Program-made: the position numbers and the translations under genes
Assembly (NCBI GenBank): GCA_018821535.1
Contig: JAHJLV010000016.1
Location: 52,010 to 116,009 of the forward strand
DNA from: Pseudomonadota bacterium
GTDB lineage: Bacteria > Desulfobacterota > Desulfobacteria > Desulfobacterales > Desulfobacteraceae
DNA length: 64,000 bases
Reading direction: 5' to 3'
Notes under the pieces: model-generated
What the model was told of the DNA's origin: nothing
The model's input: only the letters and a program-made list of their open reading frames with translations
Databases searched by the model: none
Shown: positions 1 through 8,086 of the stretch, one piece after another
How positions within the stretch are numbered: position 1 is the stretch's first letter
Layout of the letters: each line of letters starts with the position of its first letter

Positions 1-66
1 AGGTTTCAAACAAATTAACTGCAAAATCCTTTCTGTCCGGTATTCTTCCGGAAACCAAAAAAAGGC

Positions 67-95
67 TTGACAAAAATCAGGAAAAAGTCAATAAA
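67..95 (+). promoter_or_regulatory. Candidate sigma-70 promoter of the first gene
   Basis: A perfect TTGACA at 67-72 is followed after 17 bases by AATAAA at 90-95, a four-of-six match to the -10 box. It would give a leader of about 140 bases before the gene at 243. The -10 is weak, so this is tentative. Confidence 0.35.
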
Positions 96-114
96 TACCA
101 AACTCAAATGTTTA

Positions 115-150
115 TCTAACGAATACCAGATAATCCTAACCTTCGTTAGA
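115..150. repeat. Inverted repeat in the leader of the first gene
   Basis: TCTAACGAA (115-123) and its exact complement TTCGTTAGA (142-150) flank an 18-base spacer. It lies between the candidate promoter and the ribosome binding site, so it could be an RNA hairpin or a dimer binding site. Nothing else decides between these. Confidence 0.45.
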
Positions 151-242
151 AATCAATGCATTAAAATACAGCAGTACCTTGTCAGATCTGGACAACCCAT
201 TTTTGGCGATATTAAATAGTCCCAAGGAGGATATAGATATAA

Positions 243-1010
243 ATGAACGATTTTTTACAAAGCCTTCGCAACGGCCAGGCTGAAAAACCAAGAACACCTA
301 AAACACGCAAAAATCATGATAATTCATATCATTACACCAGTGCCCCACGATTCCACTCTTACGGCGGATACCAGAACACAAGAAATCAGCAACCGATAAA
401 ACGACCGCCTGCTCAGCTCCAGCCCGGAAACCAGCTCCCTGCAGATGAACTCTCGACCACCTCCCTTCTGGCAGAGGCCATTGAAGACCTGAATGCGCAT
501 ATTGAAACCCTTGCAAACAACCAGAACTATCTGATTGCCGTTCAGGAAAAAACAGCAGACATGCTTGAAAGACAAGCCATTGCCATTGAACGAATTGTGG
601 AACATTTAAATATCGGCACTGAAAACCCGGAACCTGCAAAAAAAACAAAAACACCTAAAAACGCATTCAGACATCACTACATCAGTGCAGACAAACCCGC
701 ACAGGAAGCTGCACCAGTGGCAGAACCTGTTCAGGAGCCGGTTGAAGAGATTAAACCGGCAAAAGCCGTTATTCGGAAAAGAAAACGGGTCATCACCCGA
801 AAACCTGTTGAAACTGTCACAGCAACCCCGGAGGCCGCCACTACGCTTCTTGGCCGTGATGAAATCATGAATATCATTCAAACCATGCGGGCACAGGGTG
901 CGACCTTTGATCAGGTGGCCAGCCATCTGGTTGATCTGGGACAGCCCACTTTCTCCGGCCGCGGAGAATGGCACGCCCAGACGATCCACAGATTATGTAA
1001 TAAAAAATAA
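243..1010 (+). CDS. Hypothetical protein with resolvase-like C-terminal helical segment
   Basis: Unrecognised 255-residue protein. The start is fixed by AAGGAGG at 224-230. The N-terminal 65 residues are polar and rich in N, Q, R and K. Residues about 75-125 look like an amphipathic coiled coil. The middle is basic and rich in proline, glutamate and lysine, with a very basic RKRKR stretch. The last 55 residues run as a compact helical unit (IIQTMRAQGATFDQVASHL, then a glycine/arginine turn, then WHAQTIHRLC). This resembles the small helix-turn region after the catalytic domain of large serine recombinases (omega-type: ...AQTIxRL). No catalytic domain is present. It probably binds nucleic acid; the function is unknown. 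The gene is monocistronic, closed by the terminator at 1034. Confidence 0.6.
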   Translation: MNDFLQSLRNGQAEKPRTPKTRKNHDNSYHYTSAPRFHSYGGYQNTRNQQPIKRPPAQLQPGNQLPADELSTTSLLAEAIEDLNAHIETLANNQNYLIAVQEKTADMLERQAIAIERIVEHLNIGTENPEPAKKTKTPKNAFRHHYISADKPAQEAAPVAEPVQEPVEEIKPAKAVIRKRKRVITRKPVETVTATPEAATTLLGRDEIMNIIQTMRAQGATFDQVASHLVDLGQPTFSGRGEWHAQTIHRLCNKK

Positions 1011-1033
1011 ATCCATCCGGATTTACAAATACA

Positions 1034-1078
1034 CCCCGCAGGAAACCCGAACACAGTTTCCTGCGGGGTTTTTATTTT
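1034..1078 (+). terminator. Rho-independent terminator
   Basis: A perfect 13-base-pair stem, CCCCGCAGGAAAC (1034-1046) with GTTTCCTGCGGGG (1056-1068), has a nine-base loop and is followed by TTTTTATTTT. It ends the transcript of the gene at 243. The remaining space up to 1296 holds no gene. Confidence 0.93.
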
Positions 1079-1296
1079 CTGACCTGTCCGTTTTCTTTAC
1101 ACCCTGAAAAACAAATCCCCTGTTCTTAAGAATATTTGGCACATTCTCCCTTTGTTTAATTTGAAAAGCCCCTATTAAAGGCTACCTTATATTTTTTCAG
1201 CCATCGGCACAACATTTGCTATTACATTTGATAATCAGAGAAACAGCTAATATGAGAAAATACAATTATGCCGAAAAAACGAACCAAGGAGGACTC

Positions 1297-2682
1297 ATGG
1301 ACCAGCATTCAACCCGCAGCCTAACACATGTATTACCGGATTTCAGGAATCAGAACGGATATCTGGAATTCTGTCTGGATCATGCGGCAGAAAACCTGGG
1401 CAAATACAAAAGCATATCCGATATCCAGAATGATCTGGCGAAAATAAATGTATATCCTCATATGAACATGCTGGAGCCGGTGAGGAATTTATCCTTTCTG
1501 GAAGAAAAAAACATTTCCAGACAAGACTATATCAAAGCCTGGAGAAATATCGTTGAAGGCCGGGTATTTACCGAACATGCGGCTGCCGGAGAAGCTACCC
1601 GGCTCAAATTGTCCACAAAATATCTGATCAATATACCCAAAAATCAATCAGTTAAAAAAATAGCAGACATGCTCAGTCAGGAAAAAGGACACCACATTAC
1701 CGAAGAAATGGTTCGAAAAGAACTTTTCTGTGACCCGGCAGATCTTTTACCGATCTGTTTAGGGGTTCGCCATATGCTTCAGTTGTCGTACGATATAATC
1801 AAACTCGCAACGCTGATGGGATATTCGCCCAAAGCGGTTCTTTCAAAACAGAAAATGCTGGTGATCTTGAATGAAGCGACCGCAGATATCATCATGGATA
1901 AGTTTATCCGGCATCAGTTTTACGGATTTTCATACCGCAATGTCATGTTTATGATTCAAAAATCTTTTCATGGAATAAACATGAACGAAAAAGAAGTGTT
2001 TTATGACAAGACATCCCCCCTTCGCCTTCACAATCATGGACATATTGCCATATCGCAAACCCTGCCCTGCCAGATATTTTATATGGAACCCCATGGCGGC
2101 CGAAGATTTCTCAGCGATGACGAATTTGCCGCTATCCTCAAAACAACACAAATAAAAATTTCCTACAATATAGAAGACCTTGATTACCTGACCGGTGCCA
2201 TTGATGATAACACACTGGCCTTTGCAATTCAAAAAGGAGAACAGGGGTATGACATGGTAATGGAGGTGCTGCCCAACAACCCCATGGCGCCTCAGAAAGG
2301 GGGAATGGCCGCCTTTGACCCGATCCTGGGAAAAGATGTGATGATTGAAAGCTTTCAACTGGATGGTATAAAAAATCACCAGATAAAATTTTTAAACAAA
2401 AATGTAAATTACTTTCCCAATCCGTATACTGCCTGGAGCGCTGTAAAAAAACACGGTCTGAAACTGCATCCGGTGGTAAAAGACGGATATCTGTATTATC
2501 AGCCGGTTATCGGGGATATTAATTTTCTGGTGAAAACAGCTATTTTCATCAGAAAAAATGCAAGCCCCATAAAAGCATGGAAGTCTCCTGCAACTACCCC
2601 GGCAGCGATCAACTGCATGCGGCGCCAGGATCTGCAAAAGGGGTTTAAAGAATTGGCCGGACAATTTATTCATTTTCAGTAA
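1297..2682 (+). CDS. Putative UDPGP-fold nucleotidyltransferase-like protein
   Basis: 461 residues from the ATG at 1297, which has AAGGAGG at 1286-1292; an in-frame ATG at 1216 lacks a ribosome site. The pattern recalls the UDP-sugar pyrophosphorylase fold. A glycine-alanine loop GEATRL near residue 100 sits where that family has GxGTRLG. It is followed by a NEAT...FYGF...MFMIQ segment like the family's NE-T-FF-YFGL-V-FFQ pattern, then an H-N-H-G-H-I loop and a GGMAAFDP motif. The match is by eye and degenerate: the GGxGTR loop is only partly kept. The substrate cannot be named. The next gene, a cytidylate-kinase-like protein 81 bases downstream, suggests a shared transcript. Confidence 0.45.
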   Translation: MDQHSTRSLTHVLPDFRNQNGYLEFCLDHAAENLGKYKSISDIQNDLAKINVYPHMNMLEPVRNLSFLEEKNISRQDYIKAWRNIVEGRVFTEHAAAGEATRLKLSTKYLINIPKNQSVKKIADMLSQEKGHHITEEMVRKELFCDPADLLPICLGVRHMLQLSYDIIKLATLMGYSPKAVLSKQKMLVILNEATADIIMDKFIRHQFYGFSYRNVMFMIQKSFHGINMNEKEVFYDKTSPLRLHNHGHIAISQTLPCQIFYMEPHGGRRFLSDDEFAAILKTTQIKISYNIEDLDYLTGAIDDNTLAFAIQKGEQGYDMVMEVLPNNPMAPQKGGMAAFDPILGKDVMIESFQLDGIKNHQIKFLNKNVNYFPNPYTAWSAVKKHGLKLHPVVKDGYLYYQPVIGDINFLVKTAIFIRKNASPIKAWKSPATTPAAINCMRRQDLQKGFKELAGQFIHFQ

Positions 2683-2763
2683 TTTGTTTGCAAGAAGGAT
2701 GCGTTACAAAACACAAAAAAAACAAAAACTTAACACAAGAATATAAGAAAAAGGAGAACCAGA

Positions 2764-3510
2764 ATGAATCAGAAAATAGACCCGTCCGAATACAAGCCCG
2801 GATATTACAACAAAAAAAGATTGAATACCAAGGAATGGCTTGAGGGCAATATCCAGAAATGGATGCAGACCCAGGCCGAAAAAAAACCGGCAGCAACACC
2901 TGAGGAACTTCCAGCCAGCATCTGCTTTTCCCGGGAGATTGGTGTGGGTGCGCTGGAAATTGCCGATGCACTTGCCCAGATCCTTAACTTTCGCGTTATT
3001 GACCGGGAAATCATTGAACACATGGCCATTCAGGCCAACCTGACAGAAAAAGTCATTGAAATGTATGACGAGCGATATCCTGGAAAAATAAATGAACTTT
3101 TCTCCATGCTGACGCTGGACAAGACCTTTATTAAAAGTGATTATGCCAGACAACTTGCAAAAACAGTTGCAGCCCTTTCAGGAATGGAACCCACCATTTT
3201 TGTCGGCAGGGGAACGCATTTGATTCTCCCCCGTCAGAGGATTTTATCTGTCCGCCTTGTCTGCAGCAAAGAGTTTCGGCTGAACCGGCTGGCAGGATTA
3301 ATTGACAGCAGCCGTTCAGATCTTGAAAAAAAGGTCCGGATTATTGACAGCGAACAAAATGATTTTTTCAAAACCGTATACCAGAAAAAAACACCGGAAA
3401 AAGAGGAGTTTGATCTGGTGATCTACAGAGATTTCTTTGATGATGCAGCCAAAATCGCCCGGATCATTGCCTGTGCCTATGAACAGCGATTCGGGAAAAC
3501 TTCCGCCTGA
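2764..3510 (+). CDS. Cytidylate kinase-like family protein
   Basis: 248 residues with an AAGGAG ribosome site just upstream. A short basic N-terminal extension (about 50 residues) precedes a P-loop kinase fold of the cytidylate-kinase-like type: CFSREIGVGALEIA around residue 55 (degenerate P-loop), then VIDREIIEHMA, FVGRGTHLIL near 143 and LVCSKEFRLNRL. The family (PF13189) is related to CMP kinase, but its members often lack demonstrated nucleotide kinase activity. It is probably co-transcribed with the preceding nucleotidyltransferase-like gene. The family call is firm, the substrate is not. Confidence 0.8.
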   Translation: MNQKIDPSEYKPGYYNKKRLNTKEWLEGNIQKWMQTQAEKKPAATPEELPASICFSREIGVGALEIADALAQILNFRVIDREIIEHMAIQANLTEKVIEMYDERYPGKINELFSMLTLDKTFIKSDYARQLAKTVAALSGMEPTIFVGRGTHLILPRQRILSVRLVCSKEFRLNRLAGLIDSSRSDLEKKVRIIDSEQNDFFKTVYQKKTPEKEEFDLVIYRDFFDDAAKIARIIACAYEQRFGKTSA

Positions 3511-3534
3511 CAGCAGAGGTACTGCCGGGCAAAC

Positions 3535-3840
3535 TTAACATGAGCCGGATTTGCCTTTCCGGCTCATGTATTCATCCCACTCCACAGGAAGCATCTGCTT
3601 TTTTTTCGTATTGCATTCCTTGCAGCAGGGAACCACATTAAATTTTTCTGATTTACCCCCCCGGGCAAGGGGAACAATATGATCCATTGTCAGTTCTTTT
3701 GGCAAAAAACTGTTTTGACAATAATGGCAGATACCGGAGGAACGTTTCCGTTTCCACCACTGGGTCGCGCGCAGTTTTCTTGCCTTATCCCGTTCTTTTT
3801 TTAAAAAAGCGTCATCAATGGATAAAAAAAACGGTTCCAT
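3535..3840 (-). CDS. HNH endonuclease family protein
   Basis: 101 residues. The zinc-ribbon HNH core is clear: CHYC at about residue 38, the MDHIVPLARGG active-site strand with DH at about 53-54, then CCKECN. The protein is a minimal stand-alone HNH domain with a basic, helical N-terminus. It begins four bases after era and is the last gene of the his-engB-era operon. Such small HNH proteins occur in many proteobacterial chromosomes with no known role. No sign of an intron, intein or mobile element around it. Confidence 0.82.
   Translation of the reverse strand: MEPFFLSIDDAFLKKERDKARKLRATQWWKRKRSSGICHYCQNSFLPKELTMDHIVPLARGGKSEKFNVVPCCKECNTKKKQMLPVEWDEYMSRKGKSGSC
3539..3568. repeat. 11-bp inverted repeat at convergent gene ends
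   Basis: CATGAGCCGGA (3539-3549) and TCCGGCTCATG (3558-3568) form a perfect stem with an eight-base loop. It sits within the last codons of the HNH gene and just after the stop of the convergent cytidylate-kinase-like gene. There is no T-run on either side, so it is at best a weak bidirectional terminator or an RNA-stabilising hairpin. Confidence 0.4.
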
Positions 3841-3844
3841 AGGG

Positions 3845-4747
3845 CTAATACCCGAACTCAGTCAAGATTCTTGCATTGCTTACCCAGTCTTTGGTGACCT
3901 TGACAAATAATTTAAGCAGCACTTTGCGGCCGGTCATCTCTTCGATGTCCTTTCTTGCCTTTGCCCCGATCTTTGTCAGCATGGCCCCTCGTTTTCCGAT
4001 AATGATCCCTTTTTGAGAATCCCGGACCACATGGATGCTGGCATGAATGACAATCAGTCTTTTTTCAACCTCAAAGGCATCCACTGTAACAGCGCTTGAA
4101 TACGGAATCTCCATCCCGGTCATCCGGAAGACCTTTTCCCGGATAATCTCCTTGACCAGAAATTTTTCAGACACATCTGTAAAGGTCTCATCCGGATATA
4201 GTTTCGGGCTCACCGGAAGTACCTTTTCCACTTCTGCAATCAGATTTTTGACCTGAATATCTTTTTGGGCAGACACCGGGACAATGGCCCTGAATTCATG
4301 CAGGGTCTGAAACTCTTCCACCAGTTCAAAAACCTTTGCTTTTTTAACCAGGTCAATTTTATTCAAGGCAAGGATGACTGTTTTTTGAGTTTTTTTCAAC
4401 TGGGATATAATCAGTTTTTCTGCTGAAAAATTCCGGGACGCCGCATCCACCATAAACAAAATAACATCCACATCCTCAACCGCCATTAACGCCTGATCCA
4501 CAATCCGTTTATTCAAAAGATTTTTTGATTTATGAATTCCCGGCGTATCCACAAAAATAATCTGTGAAGACGCAAAATTTACAATACCCAGAATTCTGTC
4601 CCGGGTGGTCTGGGGTTTATTGGACGTAATGGAAATCTTCTGACCCAGAACCTGATTCAATAATGTGGATTTTCCGGCATTGGGCGCACCGATAATAGCG
4701 ACAAAACCGGCCCGGAAAGTATCTGATATGTTTTTTTCAGTTGTCAT
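3845..4747 (-). CDS. era: GTPase Era
   Basis: 300 residues, the usual Era length. Era binds 16S rRNA and assists 30S subunit maturation. G1 is GAPNAGKS (20-27), G3 is DTPG (67-70) and G4 is NKID (129-132). The C-terminal KH domain carries the GIIIGKRG loop near residue 250. The gene overlaps the engB stop by four bases, so the two are translationally coupled. All motifs are intact. Confidence 0.98.
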   Translation of the reverse strand: MTTEKNISDTFRAGFVAIIGAPNAGKSTLLNQVLGQKISITSNKPQTTRDRILGIVNFASSQIIFVDTPGIHKSKNLLNKRIVDQALMAVEDVDVILFMVDAASRNFSAEKLIISQLKKTQKTVILALNKIDLVKKAKVFELVEEFQTLHEFRAIVPVSAQKDIQVKNLIAEVEKVLPVSPKLYPDETFTDVSEKFLVKEIIREKVFRMTGMEIPYSSAVTVDAFEVEKRLIVIHASIHVVRDSQKGIIIGKRGAMLTKIGAKARKDIEEMTGRKVLLKLFVKVTKDWVSNARILTEFGY

Positions 4748-5337
4748 GATGTAATTCCACCAATAAGGCTTTCAATTTCCTCCCAGATAGAATCCCGTCC
4801 CTGTCGGGTCTTGGCCGAAAACAGGATGACACCATCTGGTTCACATTTCAGGCTGGCGCAGATCGCTGCCTGCCGTTTCTTCTGCTGGGTTTTGGACAGT
4901 TTATCCGCTTTGGTCAGAATCACCAGATACGGCATCTGATGTTCTTCCAGCCAGGTGACCATATCAAATTCTTCTGTTTCCGGATCTCTGCGGATATCAA
5001 TCAGCAGAACCAAGCCGCGAAGATTGGACCGGCCTGAAAGATATGCATTAATCATGGGCTGCCACTGCTCCCTGATTTTTTTGGACACCTTTGCATATCC
5101 ATACCCCGGAAGATCCACAAAAGACAGTATTTCATTCACTGAAAAAAAATTGATCAACTGGGTGCATCCGGGTTTTGAGCTCGTCTTGACCATATCCCTG
5201 CGCTGAATCAACGTATTGATCAGAGAAGATTTTCCCACATTGGAGCGGCCTGCAAAAGCAATTTCCGGAAGATCATGTTCCGCATATTGAACCGGCTTTA
5301 CCGCACTTTTAATAAATTCTACTGTTTTAATTATCAT
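4744..5337 (-). CDS. engB: Ribosome biogenesis GTP-binding protein EngB (YsxC)
   Basis: 197 residues, typical for this small TRAFAC GTPase of 50S assembly. G1 is GRSNVGKSS (30-38), followed by the VDLPGYGYAK G3 segment and TKADK as G4. It overlaps the aminotransferase stop by one base and the era start by four. Coupling of engB with era joins two ribosome-assembly GTPases in one transcript. Confidence 0.97.
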   Translation of the reverse strand: MIIKTVEFIKSAVKPVQYAEHDLPEIAFAGRSNVGKSSLINTLIQRRDMVKTSSKPGCTQLINFFSVNEILSFVDLPGYGYAKVSKKIREQWQPMINAYLSGRSNLRGLVLLIDIRRDPETEEFDMVTWLEEHQMPYLVILTKADKLSKTQQKKRQAAICASLKCEPDGVILFSAKTRQGRDSIWEEIESLIGGITS

Positions 5338-6491
5338 TATTTTGTCTTTAAATAGCCTTCCAGTCTGTCTAAACCTGTTTTCAGATTTTCCATGGAATTT
5401 GCGTATGAAAACCGAAGATAGCCTTCTCCGTTTTTTCCAAAATCAATTCCGGGCGTGACCCCTACATGGGCATTTTCCAGTATATCCAGGGCCAGCGCAT
5501 AAGAATCCTGTGAAATATGCGTTGCATTCACAAAAACATAAAACGCCCCTGTAGGCTCCACATCAATTCTGAACCCCATATTCCTGAGCCGGTCAATAAC
5601 ATAACGCCTTCGTTTATTATATATTTCGCGCATCTTTGCGGTATCCTGCCCGGCATTTTTCAATACCGCCGCCCCTGCAAGCTGTGCAATGGAATTGGCA
5701 CAGATAAAAAAATTCTGCTGCAGAACCTGCAGCGCTCTGATATATTCCGGCGGTGCAATCAAATACCCCAGACGGAGTCCGGTCATGGCAAACAGCTTTG
5801 AAAACCCGTTCAGCAAAAATGCCTTATCCGTGAACTCAAAAATGGAATGTTCTTTTCCTTCGTACACCAGTCCGTGATATATTTCGTCGGAAATCACATA
5901 CAGCCCATGCGCATCAGCAATATCTGCAATCTGTCGCATCCTTTTTTCCGGTATGACACTGCCGGTGGGATTGGACGGAGAATTAATAAAGATTGCCCGG
6001 GTTTTTGACGTGATTTTTTCTTCAATCGCCTCAGGCGTATAAATAAATCCTTCTTTTTCAAAAACCGGCACAGTCACCGGAATCCCCTGGACATAATTGA
6101 TGAAATTCGCATAACAGGCATAATGCGGGTCTGAAATGATGATTTCATCTCCCGGATTTACCAGGGCTGAAAACAAAAGCAGCATGGCCGGTGAGGTTCC
6201 GGATGTCACCAGAATCCGGCCCGGATCAATGATCGTATGATACGTGGTTTTATGATAGTCACTGATGGCCTGCCGAAGCCGGATATCTCCGAGGCTGTGG
6301 GTATAATTTGTCTCGTTGGCCGCAAGCGCCTCCATGGTGGCCTGATTCACGCATTCAGGAACCTTGAAATCCGGCTGGCCAATCTCCATGTGTATCACAT
6401 CAATGCCCTGAGCTTCCATCTTTTGGATTTTCTCAAGGATTTCCATCACAATAAACGGCGTGATGGCATTGCACCGGTCAGCGGGCTGCAT
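5337..6491 (-). CDS. PLP-dependent aminotransferase, class I/II
   Basis: 384 residues of fold-type I aminotransferase. SPSNPTG (171-177), SDEIYHGL with the PLP-ring Asp202 and Tyr205, and the Schiff-base lysine in NGFSKLFAMTG (Lys232) are all present. The sequence belongs to the aspartate-aminotransferase-like group with GxMGLRxGY-type signatures. It lies between hisG and engB, 11 bases after hisG. It could serve as the histidinol-phosphate aminotransferase or act more broadly on amino acids, but it is not a classical HisC by motif. Specificity is unresolved. Confidence 0.9.
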   Translation of the reverse strand: MQPADRCNAITPFIVMEILEKIQKMEAQGIDVIHMEIGQPDFKVPECVNQATMEALAANETNYTHSLGDIRLRQAISDYHKTTYHTIIDPGRILVTSGTSPAMLLLFSALVNPGDEIIISDPHYACYANFINYVQGIPVTVPVFEKEGFIYTPEAIEEKITSKTRAIFINSPSNPTGSVIPEKRMRQIADIADAHGLYVISDEIYHGLVYEGKEHSIFEFTDKAFLLNGFSKLFAMTGLRLGYLIAPPEYIRALQVLQQNFFICANSIAQLAGAAVLKNAGQDTAKMREIYNKRRRYVIDRLRNMGFRIDVEPTGAFYVFVNATHISQDSYALALDILENAHVGVTPGIDFGKNGEGYLRFSYANSMENLKTGLDRLEGYLKTK

Positions 6492-6502
6492 TGATCATCC
6501 CT

Positions 6503-7378
6503 TTACAGCACCTTGTTCAGGGCATACTCGATAATGCCTTCTGCGCCGGCCTTAAGCAGTTTGGGAATCAAATCCCGCACAATCTCTGAATTCACAACAC
6601 TTTCCACAGAAAACCAGTCAGACTTGTACAGATGTGCAACAGTCGGGCCATTCAGGCTGGGCAGAAGTTTAACAATCTCTTCAATTTTATTTTCAGGCAC
6701 ATTCATTTTAATGCCCACCATTTTATTGGCTGCCAGGGCAGACTGAAGCAGCAGGGCAATCTGTTCAATTTTTTCTCTTTTTACCGGATCTTTCCAGGCG
6801 GTCCTGTTCGCAATCAGCTGGGTATTGGTTGCCATGACCTCATGAATCACTCTTAAATTATGCGCCCGGATGGTGCTTTCGGTTTCTGTGATCTCCACGA
6901 TAGCATCGGCAAGCCCTGAAACAATTTTTGCCTCTGTGGCGCCCCAGGAAAATTTTACTTTCACATCAATATTTCGCTGCTCAAAAAACCGCTTTGTGAA
7001 CTGCACAAGCTCTGTGGAAATTGTCTTGCCTCTCAGATCCTCCAGGGTATGAATCGAAGAATCACCGGCAACGGCAATCACCCACCGTGCAGGCCGGGCG
7101 CTGACTTTTGAATAAATCAGATCCGCCACCACGTGCACATCTGATCCATGTTCTGCAATCCAGTCCAGCCCGGTCAATCCGACATCGATTATGCCGCTTT
7201 CCACATTGATGGACATTTCCTGAGCCCGGCACAAGGCGCATTCAATGGTTTCATCATTAATTGACGGGAAATAACTTCTTCCATTCACGCCGATTTTCCA
7301 TCCAGACTGCTGGAAAAGATTAATTGTTGCGTTCTGAAGACTTCCTTTTGGAATGCCCAGTGTAAGTATTTTTTTCAT
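6503..7378 (-). CDS. hisG: ATP phosphoribosyltransferase (long form HisG)
   Basis: Catalyses the first step of histidine synthesis, joining ATP and PRPP. At 291 residues it is the long, self-sufficient form with a C-terminal ACT-like regulatory domain (about 215-291, beginning MVGIKMNVPENKIEEI), so no HisZ partner is needed. The N-terminal substrate-binding halves show GIPKGSLQ at 9-16, VGLTGLDWI and DAIVEITETEST. The ATG shares one base with the hisI stop (TAATG), so it is coupled to hisI. Confidence 0.97.
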   Translation of the reverse strand: MKKILTLGIPKGSLQNATINLFQQSGWKIGVNGRSYFPSINDETIECALCRAQEMSINVESGIIDVGLTGLDWIAEHGSDVHVVADLIYSKVSARPARWVIAVAGDSSIHTLEDLRGKTISTELVQFTKRFFEQRNIDVKVKFSWGATEAKIVSGLADAIVEITETESTIRAHNLRVIHEVMATNTQLIANRTAWKDPVKREKIEQIALLLQSALAANKMVGIKMNVPENKIEEIVKLLPSLNGPTVAHLYKSDWFSVESVVNSEIVRDLIPKLLKAGAEGIIEYALNKVL

Positions 7379-7752
7379 TATTTATATACCTTTTCAGGGT
7401 CAAAAATTATAGGTTCAACAATTTTCAACTCATTGTTTTCAATTTTGGAAAAAAAACAGCTTTTATATCCTTTGTGACAGGCAGCACCCCCCACCTGATC
7501 CACTTTCAAAAGAACTGTATCCTTATCGCAATCCACCCGGATTTCCTTTACCTGCTGCATATGTCCGGAGGTTTCCCCTTTTTTCCATAATTCATTTCTG
7601 GACCGGCTGTAATATGTGGCATAGCCGCTTTTTAATGTTTCATCAAATGACTTCTGGTTCATATAGGCCAGCATCAGGACCTCACCGGTTTTATAGTCCT
7701 GTGCAATGGCGGGTATCAGGCCGCCGGTTTTTTCAAAATCAAGCAGTATCAT
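7378..7752 (-). CDS. hisI: Phosphoribosyl-AMP cyclohydrolase HisI
   Basis: 124 residues, the monofunctional cyclohydrolase without a HisE domain. It opens the purine ring of PR-AMP in the third step of histidine synthesis. Zinc and magnesium ligands are visible in [10 protein letters not shown] and in [24 protein letters not shown] is the N-terminal signature. It is the first gene of the operon. A TATAAT (- strand, 7782-7777) lies about 25 bases upstream, without a clear -35. The other his genes are outside this window. Confidence 0.97.
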   Translation of the reverse strand: MILLDFEKTGGLIPAIAQDYKTGEVLMLAYMNQKSFDETLKSGYATYYSRSRNELWKKGETSGHMQQVKEIRVDCDKDTVLLKVDQVGGAACHKGYKSCFFSKIENNELKIVEPIIFDPEKVYK

Positions 7753-7855
7753 GACAGATTATCTTCCTTAACGTTAATTATAGAACCAATATAAATAACC
7801 GATATCGTTCAAAAAGTCAAATTCATATTCAAGTGGGGCGGGTCGAAGGTTTTAT

Positions 7856-8086
7856 TTATTTTTTTTCATTTGCGATTGCTTTTTCAAGGGCAGCAACAAA
7901 CATCGGCAGATGAATGGCGTATTTCAGCGCCACATCATGGAGAGTCATGAAAAGAGACGTACAGCAGATACATTCGCCAGCCTGCTCATCAAATGATTCA
8001 AACACCGCAATGGTGTCCTGGCAGGCCGATACCACATCCAGAACAGTCATTCCCGGATGGATATGCAGGACAGGATTTTGGGTCAT
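7856..8086 (-). CDS. DUF1858-like small protein
   Basis: 76 residues. It resembles the DUF1858 helical domain often found in or next to redox and hybrid-cluster proteins: HPGMTVLDVVSACQDTIAVF, a cysteine patch CICC at about residues 39-42, then LHDVALKYAIHLPMFVAALE. Its ATGA overlaps the stop of the NAD(P)H-hydrate-dehydratase-like gene, so it is the last gene of the YedE operon. The cysteine patch could bind a metal or carry sulfur; this is inference. Confidence 0.65.
   Translation of the reverse strand: MTQNPVLHIHPGMTVLDVVSACQDTIAVFESFDEQAGECICCTSLFMTLHDVALKYAIHLPMFVAALEKAIANEKK

Noticed and set aside
3535..3840. Homing endonuclease or mobile element from the HNH protein
   Set aside because: No interrupted gene, intron or repeat surrounds it; it is the tidy last gene of the era operon.
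5337..6491. hisC (histidinol-phosphate aminotransferase)
   Set aside because: It is beside hisG, but its motifs are those of the general aspartate-type aminotransferases; no specific HisC assignment can be supported.
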